DNA from: SIRX01 sp965213905
Lineage (GTDB): Bacteria; Actinomycetota; Rubrobacteria; Rubrobacterales; Rubrobacteraceae
Direction: 5' to 3'
DNA: 64,000 nt
Assembly (NCBI GenBank): GCA_965213905.1
Contig: CBDCAK010000001.1
Location: 179,453 to 243,452 of the forward strand
Below, in pieces: positions 50,941-58,182 of the stretch (positions within the stretch are counted from its first letter, which is position 1; each line of letters opens with the position of its first letter). The notes under the pieces are model-generated. The model was not told where the DNA came from. It ran no database searches and was given only the letters and a program-made list of their open reading frames with translations. The position numbers and the translations under genes were made by a program.

Positions 50941-51118
50941 TCTACCCCGGTGCCGGACTCAGAATCAGGAAAACCAGCAGCGAGAAAGGTTCAGGAGGAC
51001 CAGGAGCGCCGCGAAAAAGCAGCCCAGCGCCGGCGAGAGGGCTACGGATGGTTCTTCGTAGTAGCATCCGAGAAAACCGAGGCTCAAAAATGGATTCTAA
51101 GCGCTTGAAATCGAAGCG

Positions 51119-51394
51119 ATGGACCCCACACGACACCCGAGAGAGGAGCGCCGGAGCGTGAGCAGGGAAACAGAAGCGACAGAGCAGAATCTACGGGTAC
51201 GGGTGCGGTGGAGAATCCACGACCCAGAGACAGGCCCAGGGCACGCCCCAGGACAGCAGCGCACCGAGTGGCTAGAGTTGCCGCCCGAGTACCGTTACGC
51301 CTCGATCCACCGCCGCGCGGGGTGGATCAGCGACCACCTAAACACCAGGGAAGGAGCCACCCGTATCTGGTGGGAGTGGGATGCTCTAGGGTAA
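51119..51394 (+). CDS. Small hypothetical protein
   Basis: 91 residues from ATG 51119, or 78 from GTG 51158, which has GAGAGGAG upstream and is the better start. Sequence: RVRVRWRIHDPETGPGHAPG, WLELPPEYRYASIHRRAGWI, TREGATRIWWEWDALG. Trp- and Arg-rich, beta-strand-like; not recognised, and perhaps a plasmid or phage small protein. It lies between decayed DNA and the recombinase/toxin element. Confidence 0.45.
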   Translation: MDPTRHPREERRSVSRETEATEQNLRVRVRWRIHDPETGPGHAPGQQRTEWLELPPEYRYASIHRRAGWISDHLNTREGATRIWWEWDALG

Positions 51395-51608
51395 TGTTCT
51401 CAGGAAGACCACCGGCCTACGCTTCGCAGGCTACGCTCTGGCCCGAGGTCCGGCGAAAGCTGGAGGTCAGGGAGAGCACGGCATCGGGGCAGTCTCACTA
51501 ACGCGCAAAAAAAGCCGAGCTAAGAGCGAGGACCGGGAGCGCAAAACATACCCTCTCAAAAAGGGGTATGACCGAGATACGTGTAAAATCCGGCCACTAG
51601 GCTACTTT

Positions 51609-51626
51609 CTCCTGCAAAAGCAGGAG
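51609..51626. other. 7-bp hairpin near the left end of the element
   Basis: CTCCTGC and GCAGGAG around AAAA, between the ISL3-like left end and the recombinase. Could be a terminator shielding the recombinase from outside transcription. Confidence 0.45.
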
Positions 51627-51655
51627 TTTGCACCGGTTGATTTCTGAGCCAGCGA

Positions 51656-51753
51656 ATGTCAGCTAAACGACATTAGCAGAGATTCAAGCATCGGAATGAC
51701 GGGGTTTATGTCTGCTAATGCCCCGCAGAACTTCCTGAGACAATGTCTGCTAA
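51656..51753. other. Cluster of recombinase-site-like arms before the recombinase gene
   Basis: An 11-6-11 site with arms ATGTCAGCTAA (51656-51666) and TTAGCAGAGAT (51673-51683; 9 of 11 paired) around ACGACA, followed by two single arms ATGTCTGCTAA at 51708-51718 and 51743-51753. After the 51708 arm comes TGCCCC, the same 6 bp as the centre of the 11071-11098 palindrome. Core plus accessory direct repeats is how TnpI-type internal resolution sites are built. The rest of 51395-51762 has no gene. Confidence 0.65.
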
Positions 51754-51762
51754 CATAATGAT

Positions 51763-52716
51763 GTGCAACGTATAGAGAAACCAGGGCTTTCGTCGGCCGG
51801 GCAGGAGGAGCTCGAGCATTACAGAAGGTACCTGACCGAGGAGCAGGATCTCTCGGCTGCCACGGTACGCAACTACCTCTCGGACTTGAGTGGGTTCGCC
51901 ATCTTCTGTGAGTCTTCCTGGTCGGAGGGTGAGGAGTCAGGAGAGTTGTCCTCGCATCTCTCGGTGACGACTCCGACCATCACCCTATATAGGTCGCACC
52001 TGAAGAACGTGGCGGAGTTGAAGCCGGCGTCTATCAACAGGTACTTGATCTCGGTGAAGCGTTACTTCTCCTGGGCGGTGGATCGGGGGCTCATCGGGCG
52101 GGATCCGGCGAAGGCAGTGAAGCTGGTGCCGCGAGTGGTGCCGCCGCCGAGGCATCTGTCGGACAAGGAGGAGGCGGCGCTAGTGTCCGCGGCCGAGAGG
52201 TACGGTAGCCTGCGGGATCGCACCCTAATAGTAGTGGCGCTCCACTCCGGGCTCCGGGCACAGGAGCTTTGCAATTTGAAGCCTCACTACGTGAAGCTGG
52301 GAAAGAGGAGTGGACACCTCACGGTCTACGGCAAACGGGGCAAGTATCGGGAGGTGCCGCTCAACGTCACGGCGAGGGAGGCCCTGCAAGAGTGGATGGG
52401 CGTTCTGCCCGAGGACTCGGTTTGGTTGTGGCCCTCACGCAAGGGCAAGACGAACGGGGCTGGCGAGAGGGAGGCCCGGCCGATCACGGTCCGAGGTCTG
52501 GCTTACGCGGTGAAGAGATATGCAGAGCTAGCTAGGGTAGAGGACCTGAGTTGTCACGATCTGCGGCACCGTTTCGGCTACCGGATGGCCGAGAGGGTGC
52601 CACTGCACCGGCTGGCGCAGATAATGGGTCACAACTCGTTGGACACTACGATGGTTTACGTGAGGGGAACGCAGGGTGATCTGCAGCAGGCGGTCGAGGA
52701 GATCGCTTGGGCTTGA
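51763..52716 (+). CDS. XerC/D-like tyrosine recombinase
   Basis: 317 residues from GTG 51763, close to XerC/D length. N-terminal SAM-like domain: EQDLSAATVRNYLSDLSGFA, LKPASINRYLISVKRYFSWA. Catalytic set: Arg in LHSGLRAQELCNLK, Lys in VYGKRGKYREVPL, HxxR in LSCHDLRHRFGYRM, His in QIMGHNSLDTT and Tyr in TMVYVRGT. It differs clearly from the recombinase at 11110-12240. Its role may be to resolve cointegrates or integrate the element at the repeat cluster just upstream. Followed after 43 bp by the toxin-antitoxin genes in the same orientation. Confidence 0.92.
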   Translation: MQRIEKPGLSSAGQEELEHYRRYLTEEQDLSAATVRNYLSDLSGFAIFCESSWSEGEESGELSSHLSVTTPTITLYRSHLKNVAELKPASINRYLISVKRYFSWAVDRGLIGRDPAKAVKLVPRVVPPPRHLSDKEEAALVSAAERYGSLRDRTLIVVALHSGLRAQELCNLKPHYVKLGKRSGHLTVYGKRGKYREVPLNVTAREALQEWMGVLPEDSVWLWPSRKGKTNGAGEREARPITVRGLAYAVKRYAELARVEDLSCHDLRHRFGYRMAERVPLHRLAQIMGHNSLDTTMVYVRGTQGDLQQAVEEIAWA

Positions 52717-52759
52717 TGCTCTGGAGACGAGAGCAACACCGATACGAAAGGAAAGAAAG

Positions 52760-52924
52760 ATGGCGGAGAAAAAAACCCGGTTGAAGCCCTCCAGAAAGGG
52801 CACGCGCAACCCCAAGGAGTGGGCCAAGAAGGTCCGCGAGCTCAACGAACGGTTGGCGGCCCAGGGCAGGCACTTCGGCGACTCCACCGAGATAATCCGT
52901 GCCGACCGCGAATCCAGGGTTTGA
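52760..52924 (+). CDS. Short basic protein, probable antitoxin partner of the PIN toxin
   Basis: 54 residues from ATG 52760 (AAAGGAAAG upstream). Lys/Arg-rich N-terminus (MAEKKTRLKPSRKGTRNPKE), then a helix WAKKVRELNERLAAQGRHFG and DSTEIIRADRESRV. The end DSTEIIRADR is typical of VapB-like antitoxins that wrap a PIN toxin. It lies 25 bp before the PIN gene. The DNA-binding part is not a clear ribbon-helix-helix, so the assignment rests on size, position and tail. Confidence 0.68.
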   Translation: MAEKKTRLKPSRKGTRNPKEWAKKVRELNERLAAQGRHFGDSTEIIRADRESRV

Positions 52925-52949
52925 ACCATAGGAGTTTGAACCGGACGAA

Positions 52950-53417
52950 GTGTTGAGCGAAGAGAGGCTCCCACGGGAGCTGGTCCTCGACACGTCGGTG
53001 GCGGTCAAGTTCTACCTGCCCGAAGAGTGGCGCGAGGAGGCACTGGCGCTTTTGGCCGCCGTAGGAGAAAGTAGGGCCAAGCTACTCGCCCCCTCGACGG
53101 TCCAGCCGGAGTTGTTCAACGCCCTCTGGCAGCAACATCGTCGGGGCAAGCTCTCCCGGGAAGAGATCGGCGAGCACTGGGGCGACTTCTCGGTAACCTC
53201 CGTAGACCTCTACGCGCCCGAGGACCTGATGTCCCGAGCCGCCCAGATGGCGCTTAAGACCGACGTCATCATCTATGATGCCCTGTTCCTGGCGCTCGCC
53301 GAGGACGCCGGGACCCTCCTCGTCACCGCCGACGATAGGCTGTTAAAGGCTCTCCGAAACACTGCTTATGCTAGCTTGGCGGAGCATTTGAGCACCGTCG
53401 ATAGACTATTACGCTAA
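52950..53417 (+). CDS. vapC: PIN-domain ribonuclease toxin (VapC type)
   Basis: 155 residues from GTG 52950. The four acidic PIN positions are present: LVLDTSVAVKFYLPEE, STVQPELFNALWQQHR, IIYDALFLALAEDAG and LLVTADDRLLKAL. VapC enzymes cut RNA, often tRNA or rRNA, using Mg ions. With the small upstream gene it forms a toxin-antitoxin pair that would stabilise the element. It ends 12 bp before the right ISL3-like repeat. Confidence 0.88.
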   Translation: MLSEERLPRELVLDTSVAVKFYLPEEWREEALALLAAVGESRAKLLAPSTVQPELFNALWQQHRRGKLSREEIGEHWGDFSVTSVDLYAPEDLMSRAAQMALKTDVIIYDALFLALAEDAGTLLVTADDRLLKALRNTAYASLAEHLSTVDRLLR

Positions 53418-53470
53418 GTAGCATAAGCTACAAAAAGTGGCACTATATTCGCGTATGTCGGCTGTACCCC

Positions 53471-53824
53471 ATGCCAAGGCGCAGAGCAACCCGAGGAACG
53501 TTGACGTAACGCACCGTCCGGCCCAGGACCCGCGACGACCTGGCGGCGGCCTCGTCCATAGTGATCGCCTCGGGACCGGTGAGGAAGTAGGTCGCGCCCT
53601 CGTGGCCATCGTCTTCACCGTTCTCACCGGCTCCTTCAGCGAGTACCCGGGCGGCGACCGTGGCGACGTTCCGGGCACCCGCCGCCCCGAAGAGTCTGCC
53701 CCTGGCGATCATAGATCCCCAGAAGAGGGAGTTCTGCATGAAAGCCGTGGGCTTCAAGACCGTCCAGGAGAGACCGCTCGCCCTGAGATGAGTGTCAAGG
53801 GCACGATGACTTTCTTCAAATCAT
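53471..53824 (-). pseudogene. NmrA/SDR-family gene fragment cut by the ISL3-ended element
   Basis: The minus-strand frame reads HLRASGLSWTVLKPTAFMQN, MIARGRLFGAAGARNVATVA, GATYFLTGPEAITMDEAAAR and SSRVLGRTVRYVNVPRVALR. This is the middle of an NmrA-like NAD(P)-binding protein: LRPTAFMQN and GPEA(L/I)T are family motifs. The N-terminal Rossmann part is missing and the frame runs straight into GGGGTACAGCC, the end of the mobile element, so both ends are lost. A duplicated stretch (AARVLAEGAGENGEDDGHEG) suggests further decay. Confidence 0.72.
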
Positions 53825-53865
53825 CCGTTTGCCTACAGATGACGGATAATTTTCTCAAAGAAGGG

Positions 53866-54813
53866 TCACCGGTCCTGTAACCTCTTCGTAACCTTCGGAT
53901 CACCGAGCGTGAGAAGCCCGATGCCAAGGGCGATAAGGACGCCGCCGATGGCGAGCCCTTGTGGTATAGCCTCCCCGAGCAGTAGAACAGCGATGGGCAC
54001 GCCGACGATGGCGCCTACCGAACCGAGGAGGCTGAGGTATACAGGCCCACCGCGCTTCTGGAGTACGAAGAATAAGAGGAACTGAACCGAGAATGTAACC
54101 ACTTGGGCGAGGATGAGAAGAGCTGGCGCGGCGCCCGTTGTCGGTACGGCCAGGGAGAACCCGCTAGGGGTGCCGGAAAAGGTTCCCGCAACTACGCCAA
54201 AGGCGAGGAGCATGAGTCCAGCCGCGGCGAGCATACCAGGGGCGAGCGCGTCGGGGGCGGCCCCCTTCGGCCAGCGGACCGTCCGGTAGATATTGCCGAC
54301 GGCGAGTATAATCGAGCCACAGAGCGTCGCTGCAACCCAGAACAGGTCAGCGTCCGGCTGGGAGAGCTTGAGCAAGGCAAGCAGAGCAGCGCCCCCCAAA
54401 GCGAGCACCACACCAGCCGCCCGGCGGGCCTTAAAATGCTCTATCCGGAGGGCCAGTGCGCCCAGGTAGGTAAAGAGTGGCGGGAACGCGATCGCGAGCG
54501 CAACAAAGCCGGCCCCAACCCGGGGGACGGCAGCAAAGAAAAGAAAGTTGGGCGCGGCAAAAGTAACAAGGCCGGAGACCAAGAAGTACTCAGCGGTACG
54601 GGCGGTGAGTTGGGGAAGCCGGTGGCGGACGACCGCGACGCTTGTCAGGATAACCGTAGCACCTATGGCCGACCAAGTGAGGTAGGATAAGGGGCTGAGG
54701 CCAGCCTCGGCGGCGAGTTTAGCGAGGTTGGCTGAAACCCCGAGGCAGGTGCCCGTAATCAGGAGTAGGGTAAGCGGGATCACCCACGGGTGACGGGATG
54801 AAATTTGAGACAT
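53866..54813 (-). CDS. EamA/DMT-family transporter
   Basis: 315 residues with about ten hydrophobic helices in two homologous halves (PWVIPLTLLLITGTCLGVSA at the start; VGVPIAVLLLGEAIPQGLAI and GGVLIALGIGLLTLGDPK at the end), the EamA arrangement of the drug/metabolite transporter superfamily. Members export amino acids, metabolites or drugs. Several family signatures are seen (GAGFVALAIAFPPLFTYLGA, LGLLALALGGAALL-like ALGGAALLALLKLSQPD). It is followed by RidA on the same strand (57 bp upstream); a link in amino-acid or imine metabolism is possible. Confidence 0.9.
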   Translation of the reverse strand: MSQISSRHPWVIPLTLLLITGTCLGVSANLAKLAAEAGLSPLSYLTWSAIGATVILTSVAVVRHRLPQLTARTAEYFLVSGLVTFAAPNFLFFAAVPRVGAGFVALAIAFPPLFTYLGALALRIEHFKARRAAGVVLALGGAALLALLKLSQPDADLFWVAATLCGSIILAVGNIYRTVRWPKGAAPDALAPGMLAAAGLMLLAFGVVAGTFSGTPSGFSLAVPTTGAAPALLILAQVVTFSVQFLLFFVLQKRGGPVYLSLLGSVGAIVGVPIAVLLLGEAIPQGLAIGGVLIALGIGLLTLGDPKVTKRLQDR

Positions 54814-54869
54814 CTTCCAAACCTCTCGCTTTTAAAAGACTCTCCGAAAGAATCTTGTTTTGTAAAGCG

Positions 54870-55286
54870 TCAATTGTTGAGTACACCGACAGCTTCGATC
54901 TCTACCAACTGATTGTCGAAAGCCATCAACGGCACCGGGATGATCGTACACGTCGGCTTTAGACCAGCACCAAATGCCTTCTCCACCTCTGCAATAAGAA
55001 CTCGGTGCTTGTCCTTACTATGATCCACGATAAGCACTGTAAGCTTTGCGATTGCGCCCATATCGCCACCAGCCGCCTCGATAGCGGTCCGCAGATTGAC
55101 GAACATCTGCCGTACCTGCGTTGCGAAGTCCCCCTTAGGCGTGCCCCCGACCTGCCCCGCGATAAAAACCAGCCGTGTGTTCGCTGGCACTACAGCAATA
55201 TGCGAATAGGCATTGGCCGACGGATCGTAGAGTCCATCGGGGTTGTCCAGTACAAAGCTTCTTACTTGGTCTTTTGACTCGCTCAT
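54870..55286 (-). CDS. RidA family protein (YjgF/YER057c/UK114)
   Basis: 138 residues, normal length. Family features: YDPSANAYSHIAVVPANTRL, VFIAGQVGGTPKGDFATQVR, QMFVNLRTAIEAAGGDMGAI, and TVLIVDHSKDKHRV then PTCTIIPVPLMAFDNQLVEIEA near the end. The Arg that binds the carboxylate of imine substrates in canonical RidA (near TRTC/PARTxV) seems replaced: here the motif reads LKPTCTIIPV, so this may be a RidA subgroup with another substrate. Located next to an EamA transporter. Confidence 0.88.
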   Translation of the reverse strand: MSESKDQVRSFVLDNPDGLYDPSANAYSHIAVVPANTRLVFIAGQVGGTPKGDFATQVRQMFVNLRTAIEAAGGDMGAIAKLTVLIVDHSKDKHRVLIAEVEKAFGAGLKPTCTIIPVPLMAFDNQLVEIEAVGVLNN

Positions 55287-55396
55287 CTCATCTCCTTCTT
55301 CGCCCCTGTCACTTCGCCCTTGGTTGCAGAGACCCTCACATTTGCCCAGTGAGGAAGCCTACAGGCATCTTCTGTTCATACTACCTGCCCTGCCTA

Positions 55397-55800
55397 CTAA
55401 TCACGGGCGGCACCCTCCCAGCCGTGGTGCCGCAGGTATTCCCCCAGTGAGGTTAGATCGTGACCTTTGGTCCGCAAGGCCTCTATATCCGCCTCGTAGC
55501 CTTCCTCCTCGAACCACCGGTACATCTCGTAGATCTCTTCACCGGCAGCCTGGCGGAACTCTTCCCATCCTGTTTGGACATGACAAACCTCCTTGTCGAT
55601 GATGTGGCCGAAGGTTTCGGCAACCTCGGGCATGGTGAGCTCGTCTCCGGCAAGGTCTACTTCCTGGCCGAGCCACTGGTCCGGGGCTGCGAAGGTCTCT
55701 GCGACGAAGGCGCCGAGATCCTCTAACGCCAACTGCTGCAGTGGCTTGTCAGGGTTGAGGGGCGAGGGGAACGCGCCACCGAGGATCTGCTCGCGCATCC
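55397..55800 (-). pseudogene. NmrA-like gene, C-terminal fragment
   Basis: From about 55800 down the frame reads REQILGGAFPSPLNPDKPLQ, QLALEDLGAFVAETFAAPDQ, WLGQEVDLAGDELTMPEVAE, TFGHIIDKEVCHVQTGWEEF, and ends SLGEYLRHHGWEGAARD. This is the second half of an NmrA-type NAD(P)-binding protein (PLNPDKPLQQ...DLGAFVA is family-typical). The upstream part of the open frame is the antisense of a phnM fragment, so the N-terminal half is lost at a junction near 55800. It is a different paralogue from the fragment at 53471-53824. Confidence 0.75.
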
Positions 55801-56297
55801 CGCACGACGTTGTGTTTGCCTCCCACGACGACGACACCCCAGAGAGGGTCGAGATGCTCGCCGAGAAAGGAGCCCGCATCTCCGAGTTCCCTGTAAACGC
55901 GGAAGCCGCCCTGCGGGCCAAGGAGCTTGGTCTTTCTGTCTGCCTGGGCGCCCCAAATGTGGTGCGCGGCGCTTCCTCCGGCGGCAACCTCAACGCCACT
56001 GAAGCCGTGAGTTTGGATCTCGTCGACGCGCTGTGCTCAGACTACCATCCACCGAGCATGTTGCCGGCCGCCTTCAGATTGGCGAGAGACAAGGTGTTAC
56101 CGTTGCACAAAGCTATTGGGCTCGTATCGGTCGGGCCGGGGCGGGCTGCCGGTCTATCGGAACGTGGTGAGATCCGGGGGGGCGCCGTGGCCGATCTGAT
56201 ACTGGTCGGAGAACATCTCAGAATGCCGGTCGTGACCCACACTATCGTAGACGGCGAGGAGCGGTATGCAGCGAGAGCAGCTTCCCAGGCCCAGTGA
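55796..56297 (+). pseudogene. PhnM-like amidohydrolase, C-terminal fragment
   Basis: The plus-strand frame reads PHDVVFASHDDDTPERVEML, AEKGARISEFPVNAEAALRA, KELGLSVCLGAPNVVRGASS, GGNLNATEAVSLDLVDALCS, DYHPPSMLPAAFRLARDKVL and ends with GLSERGEIRGGAVADLILVG. These are PhnM motifs (SHDDDT, SEFPV, GAPNVVRG, LCSDYYP; alpha-D-ribose 1-methylphosphonate 5-triphosphate diphosphatase of the C-P lyase pathway). About the last 165 residues remain of roughly 380; no start codon belongs to it. No other phn genes are in the window. Confidence 0.8.
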
Positions 56298-56435
56298 CCG
56301 GGTTGCTGTCATCAGCCGCAATACAACTATTTTCCTGTCGGTGGCGGTGAGTATGCAGACGGCTACCGCAGGAGATGAACTATTGCACGCTCGGATATAC
56401 TGGACTAGATTTCAAGCCAGCAGGAGAGTTGATCT

Positions 56436-56618
56436 ATGGAGCGATACCTAACAGACAAAGAGGGGCACCGTACCGCCGTGGTGCTTCCAATGGAAGAATA
56501 TGAGGAGCTAATCGAAGCGCAAGAGGAATTGGAGGATATCGCAGCCCACGACGAAGCTGTGGCGGACTTGAAAGCCGGGCGCGAGACCCGGACCCTACGC
56601 CGTCCGCGTGGCGAGTAA
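56436..56618 (+). CDS. Phd/YefM- or RelB-type antitoxin
   Basis: 60 residues. ERYLTDKEGHRTAVVLPMEE, YEELIEAQEELEDIAAHDEA, then VADLKAGRETRTLRR: the short RelB/Phd-like pattern of a beta-strand start (AVVLPMEEYEEL) and a long toxin-binding helix. Its stop overlaps the GTG start of the RelE-type toxin, so the pair is translationally coupled with the antitoxin first, the usual order. Confidence 0.82.
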   Translation: MERYLTDKEGHRTAVVLPMEEYEELIEAQEELEDIAAHDEAVADLKAGRETRTLRRPRGE

Positions 56619-56886
56619 CCCCTACTCGGTATACACGACTAGCCGCGCTGATCGCCAGCTCGAGCGCCTAAGCGGTGAAGCACACGATCGGGTATTGGAC
56701 GTTATCCTGGACCTCGGAGACGACCCTTACCCAGTCGGATCAAAAAAGCTCAAGGGCCGGGACGGCCGCCGGGTCCGGGCAGGAGATTACCGGACACTCT
56801 ACATCGTGGATGAAGAAGCCCGAGAGGTAACGGTCTACCGCGTCGCCCACCGGCGCGTCGCCCACCGGCGCGAGGTCTATCGGTGA
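56608..56886 (+). CDS. RelE/ParE-type toxin with duplicated C-terminal segment
   Basis: 92 residues from GTG 56608. YSVYTTSRADRQLERLSGEA, HDRVLDVILDLGDDPYPVGS, KKLKGRDGRRVRAGDYRTLY, IVDEEAREVTVYRVAHRR: the RelE fold with the basic strand and RAGDYRTLY motif of ribosome-dependent mRNA interferases. The C-terminus carries a 15-bp tandem duplication (RVAHR RVAHR) just before the final REVYR, where family members have a single RVGHRREVYR. Whether this affects the toxin is unknown. Confidence 0.86.
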   Translation: MASNPYSVYTTSRADRQLERLSGEAHDRVLDVILDLGDDPYPVGSKKLKGRDGRRVRAGDYRTLYIVDEEAREVTVYRVAHRRVAHRREVYR

Positions 56887-56940
56887 TGCCGGTCCCGCCA
56901 CGGTGAGACCGACATAGTTCTTTGGTGTAGGCTCTTGAGA

Positions 56941-57873
56941 ATGGAAGAACGAGAACAAAAGCTCTGGGAACCCTGGGAAGATGGTCGGGGGCTGGAGCAC
57001 CGGACTATCGACGTCGACGGTGTCGCACTCCATGTAGTAGAGGCGGGGCCAGAGGACGGTCCCCTGGTGATTCTACTGCACGGTTTCCCAGAGTTCTGGT
57101 ATGGCTGGCGAAAGCAGATACCCGCGCTAGCGGAGGCGGGATTCCGGGTGTGGGTGCCGGACCAGCGTGGCTACAACTTGAGTGCGAAGCCGCCGGGCGT
57201 TCAGAGTTACGGGCTCGATGCGCTGGCGCGGGATGTTGTCGGCCTAATAGACGCGGCGGGCGTGGAGCGGGCCTGCGTCGCCGGGCACGACTGGGGCGCG
57301 GGCGTGGGGTGGTGGCTCGGTATGAACTACCCGAACCGCCTGGAGAAGCTGGCGATTCTTAACGTGCCCCACCCGGCCGTCTTCTTACCGTTTCTCCGCT
57401 CGCATCCCGGACAGATGCTAAAGAGCTGGTACATGCTCTTCTTCCAGATCCCCTACCTACCAGAGCTCGTCGCCAGAAAAACGGGGAGTCTCGCCCTACG
57501 TACCAGTAGCAAGCCGGGCACGTTCGACGACACCGATCTGGAACGATATCAAGAAGCTTGGGACCGGCCGGGCGCAATGGCGGCCATGATCAACTGGTAC
57601 CGGGCCGCAGCACGACAGGGCAGCTTCAGGCCCGTAGGAGATCCCACCGTCGCCGTGACGACCCTGATGATCTGGGGCGAAGAAGATGCTTTCCTCGACA
57701 AACGACTGGCCGGCCTCAGCATCGAGCTGTGCAAAGATGGACACTTGGTGAAATTGCCCGATGTTACCCACTGGGTACAGCACGAGGCGACAGGACAGGT
57801 CAACCGCCTATTGGTCGAACATTTCCGGGAAACTTCGTCCCGACCAGACTCCCAGAACATGCAAGCAGAGTGA
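56941..57873 (+). CDS. Soluble epoxide hydrolase-like alpha/beta hydrolase
   Basis: 310 residues from ATG 56941 (a TTG at 56935 is also possible). Oxyanion and entry motifs HGFPEFWYGWRKQIPALAEA, nucleophile Asp in VAGHDWGAGVGWWLGMNYP, acid Asp in IWGEEDAFLDKRLA and catalytic His in DVTHWVQHEATGQV. The cap domain has the Tyr-bearing segments expected (FQIPYLPELV; MINWYRAAAR). This is the EphA/haloalkane-dehalogenase-like group, opening epoxides to diols. It is unrelated in domain layout to the EHN-type enzyme at 37.8 kb, and not in an operon with the RelE pair (52 bp apart). Confidence 0.9.
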   Translation: MEEREQKLWEPWEDGRGLEHRTIDVDGVALHVVEAGPEDGPLVILLHGFPEFWYGWRKQIPALAEAGFRVWVPDQRGYNLSAKPPGVQSYGLDALARDVVGLIDAAGVERACVAGHDWGAGVGWWLGMNYPNRLEKLAILNVPHPAVFLPFLRSHPGQMLKSWYMLFFQIPYLPELVARKTGSLALRTSSKPGTFDDTDLERYQEAWDRPGAMAAMINWYRAAARQGSFRPVGDPTVAVTTLMIWGEEDAFLDKRLAGLSIELCKDGHLVKLPDVTHWVQHEATGQVNRLLVEHFRETSSRPDSQNMQAE

Positions 57874-58182
57874 ACAACTATATGGTCGGAGTTACGGGCT
57901 AACACGAGTCCAAGTAACCAGATACGCCAACGCCCAGGTCCCCTGCCCAACAAGCGACCGTTTGCAGGACTTCAGTTTCGCGGGTTCTTGGTGTTTCGCA
58001 GAGTCGCTTTCAAAGAAGATAAATTCACCCAGGTTTACTGACGTTTACTGACAAGAAGTGTTTGGAGAAAAGTTATTGCAGGTGTAACGCAATATACACA
58101 ATAGAGGAAAGAAGCTGCAGTATTCTGCGGTCCGACGTGAAAGCTGTAGTGAATGACGGTTGGAGAATAGTCTTAACCGCGT
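57874..58182. other. Intergenic region without recognisable gene
   Basis: No credible ORF. A 10-bp direct repeat GTTTACTGAC occurs twice back to back near 58033-58052. Probably promoter and leader of the downstream propeller protein. Confidence 0.6.

Larger units (their letters stand above)
51563..53470. mobile_element. ISL3-ended element carrying recombinase and toxin-antitoxin, no transposase
   Basis: Left end from 51563: GGGGTATGACCGAGATACG, then TGTAAAATCCGGCCACT. Right end on the minus strand from 53470: GGGGTACAGCCGACATACG, then CGAATATAGTGCCACT. They match in about 27 of 36 positions and both resemble the ISL3 ends at 19111 and 20879. The right end interrupts an SDR gene (53471 onward), which marks a real junction. 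The 1908-bp interior has a tyrosine recombinase, a small basic protein and a PIN-domain toxin, the last ending 12 bp from the repeat. No 8-bp target duplication is seen. Confidence 0.75.

Noticed and set aside
51555..53478. 8-bp target duplication for the ISL3-ended element
   Set aside because: The flanks CTCAAAAA and ATGCCAAG do not match.
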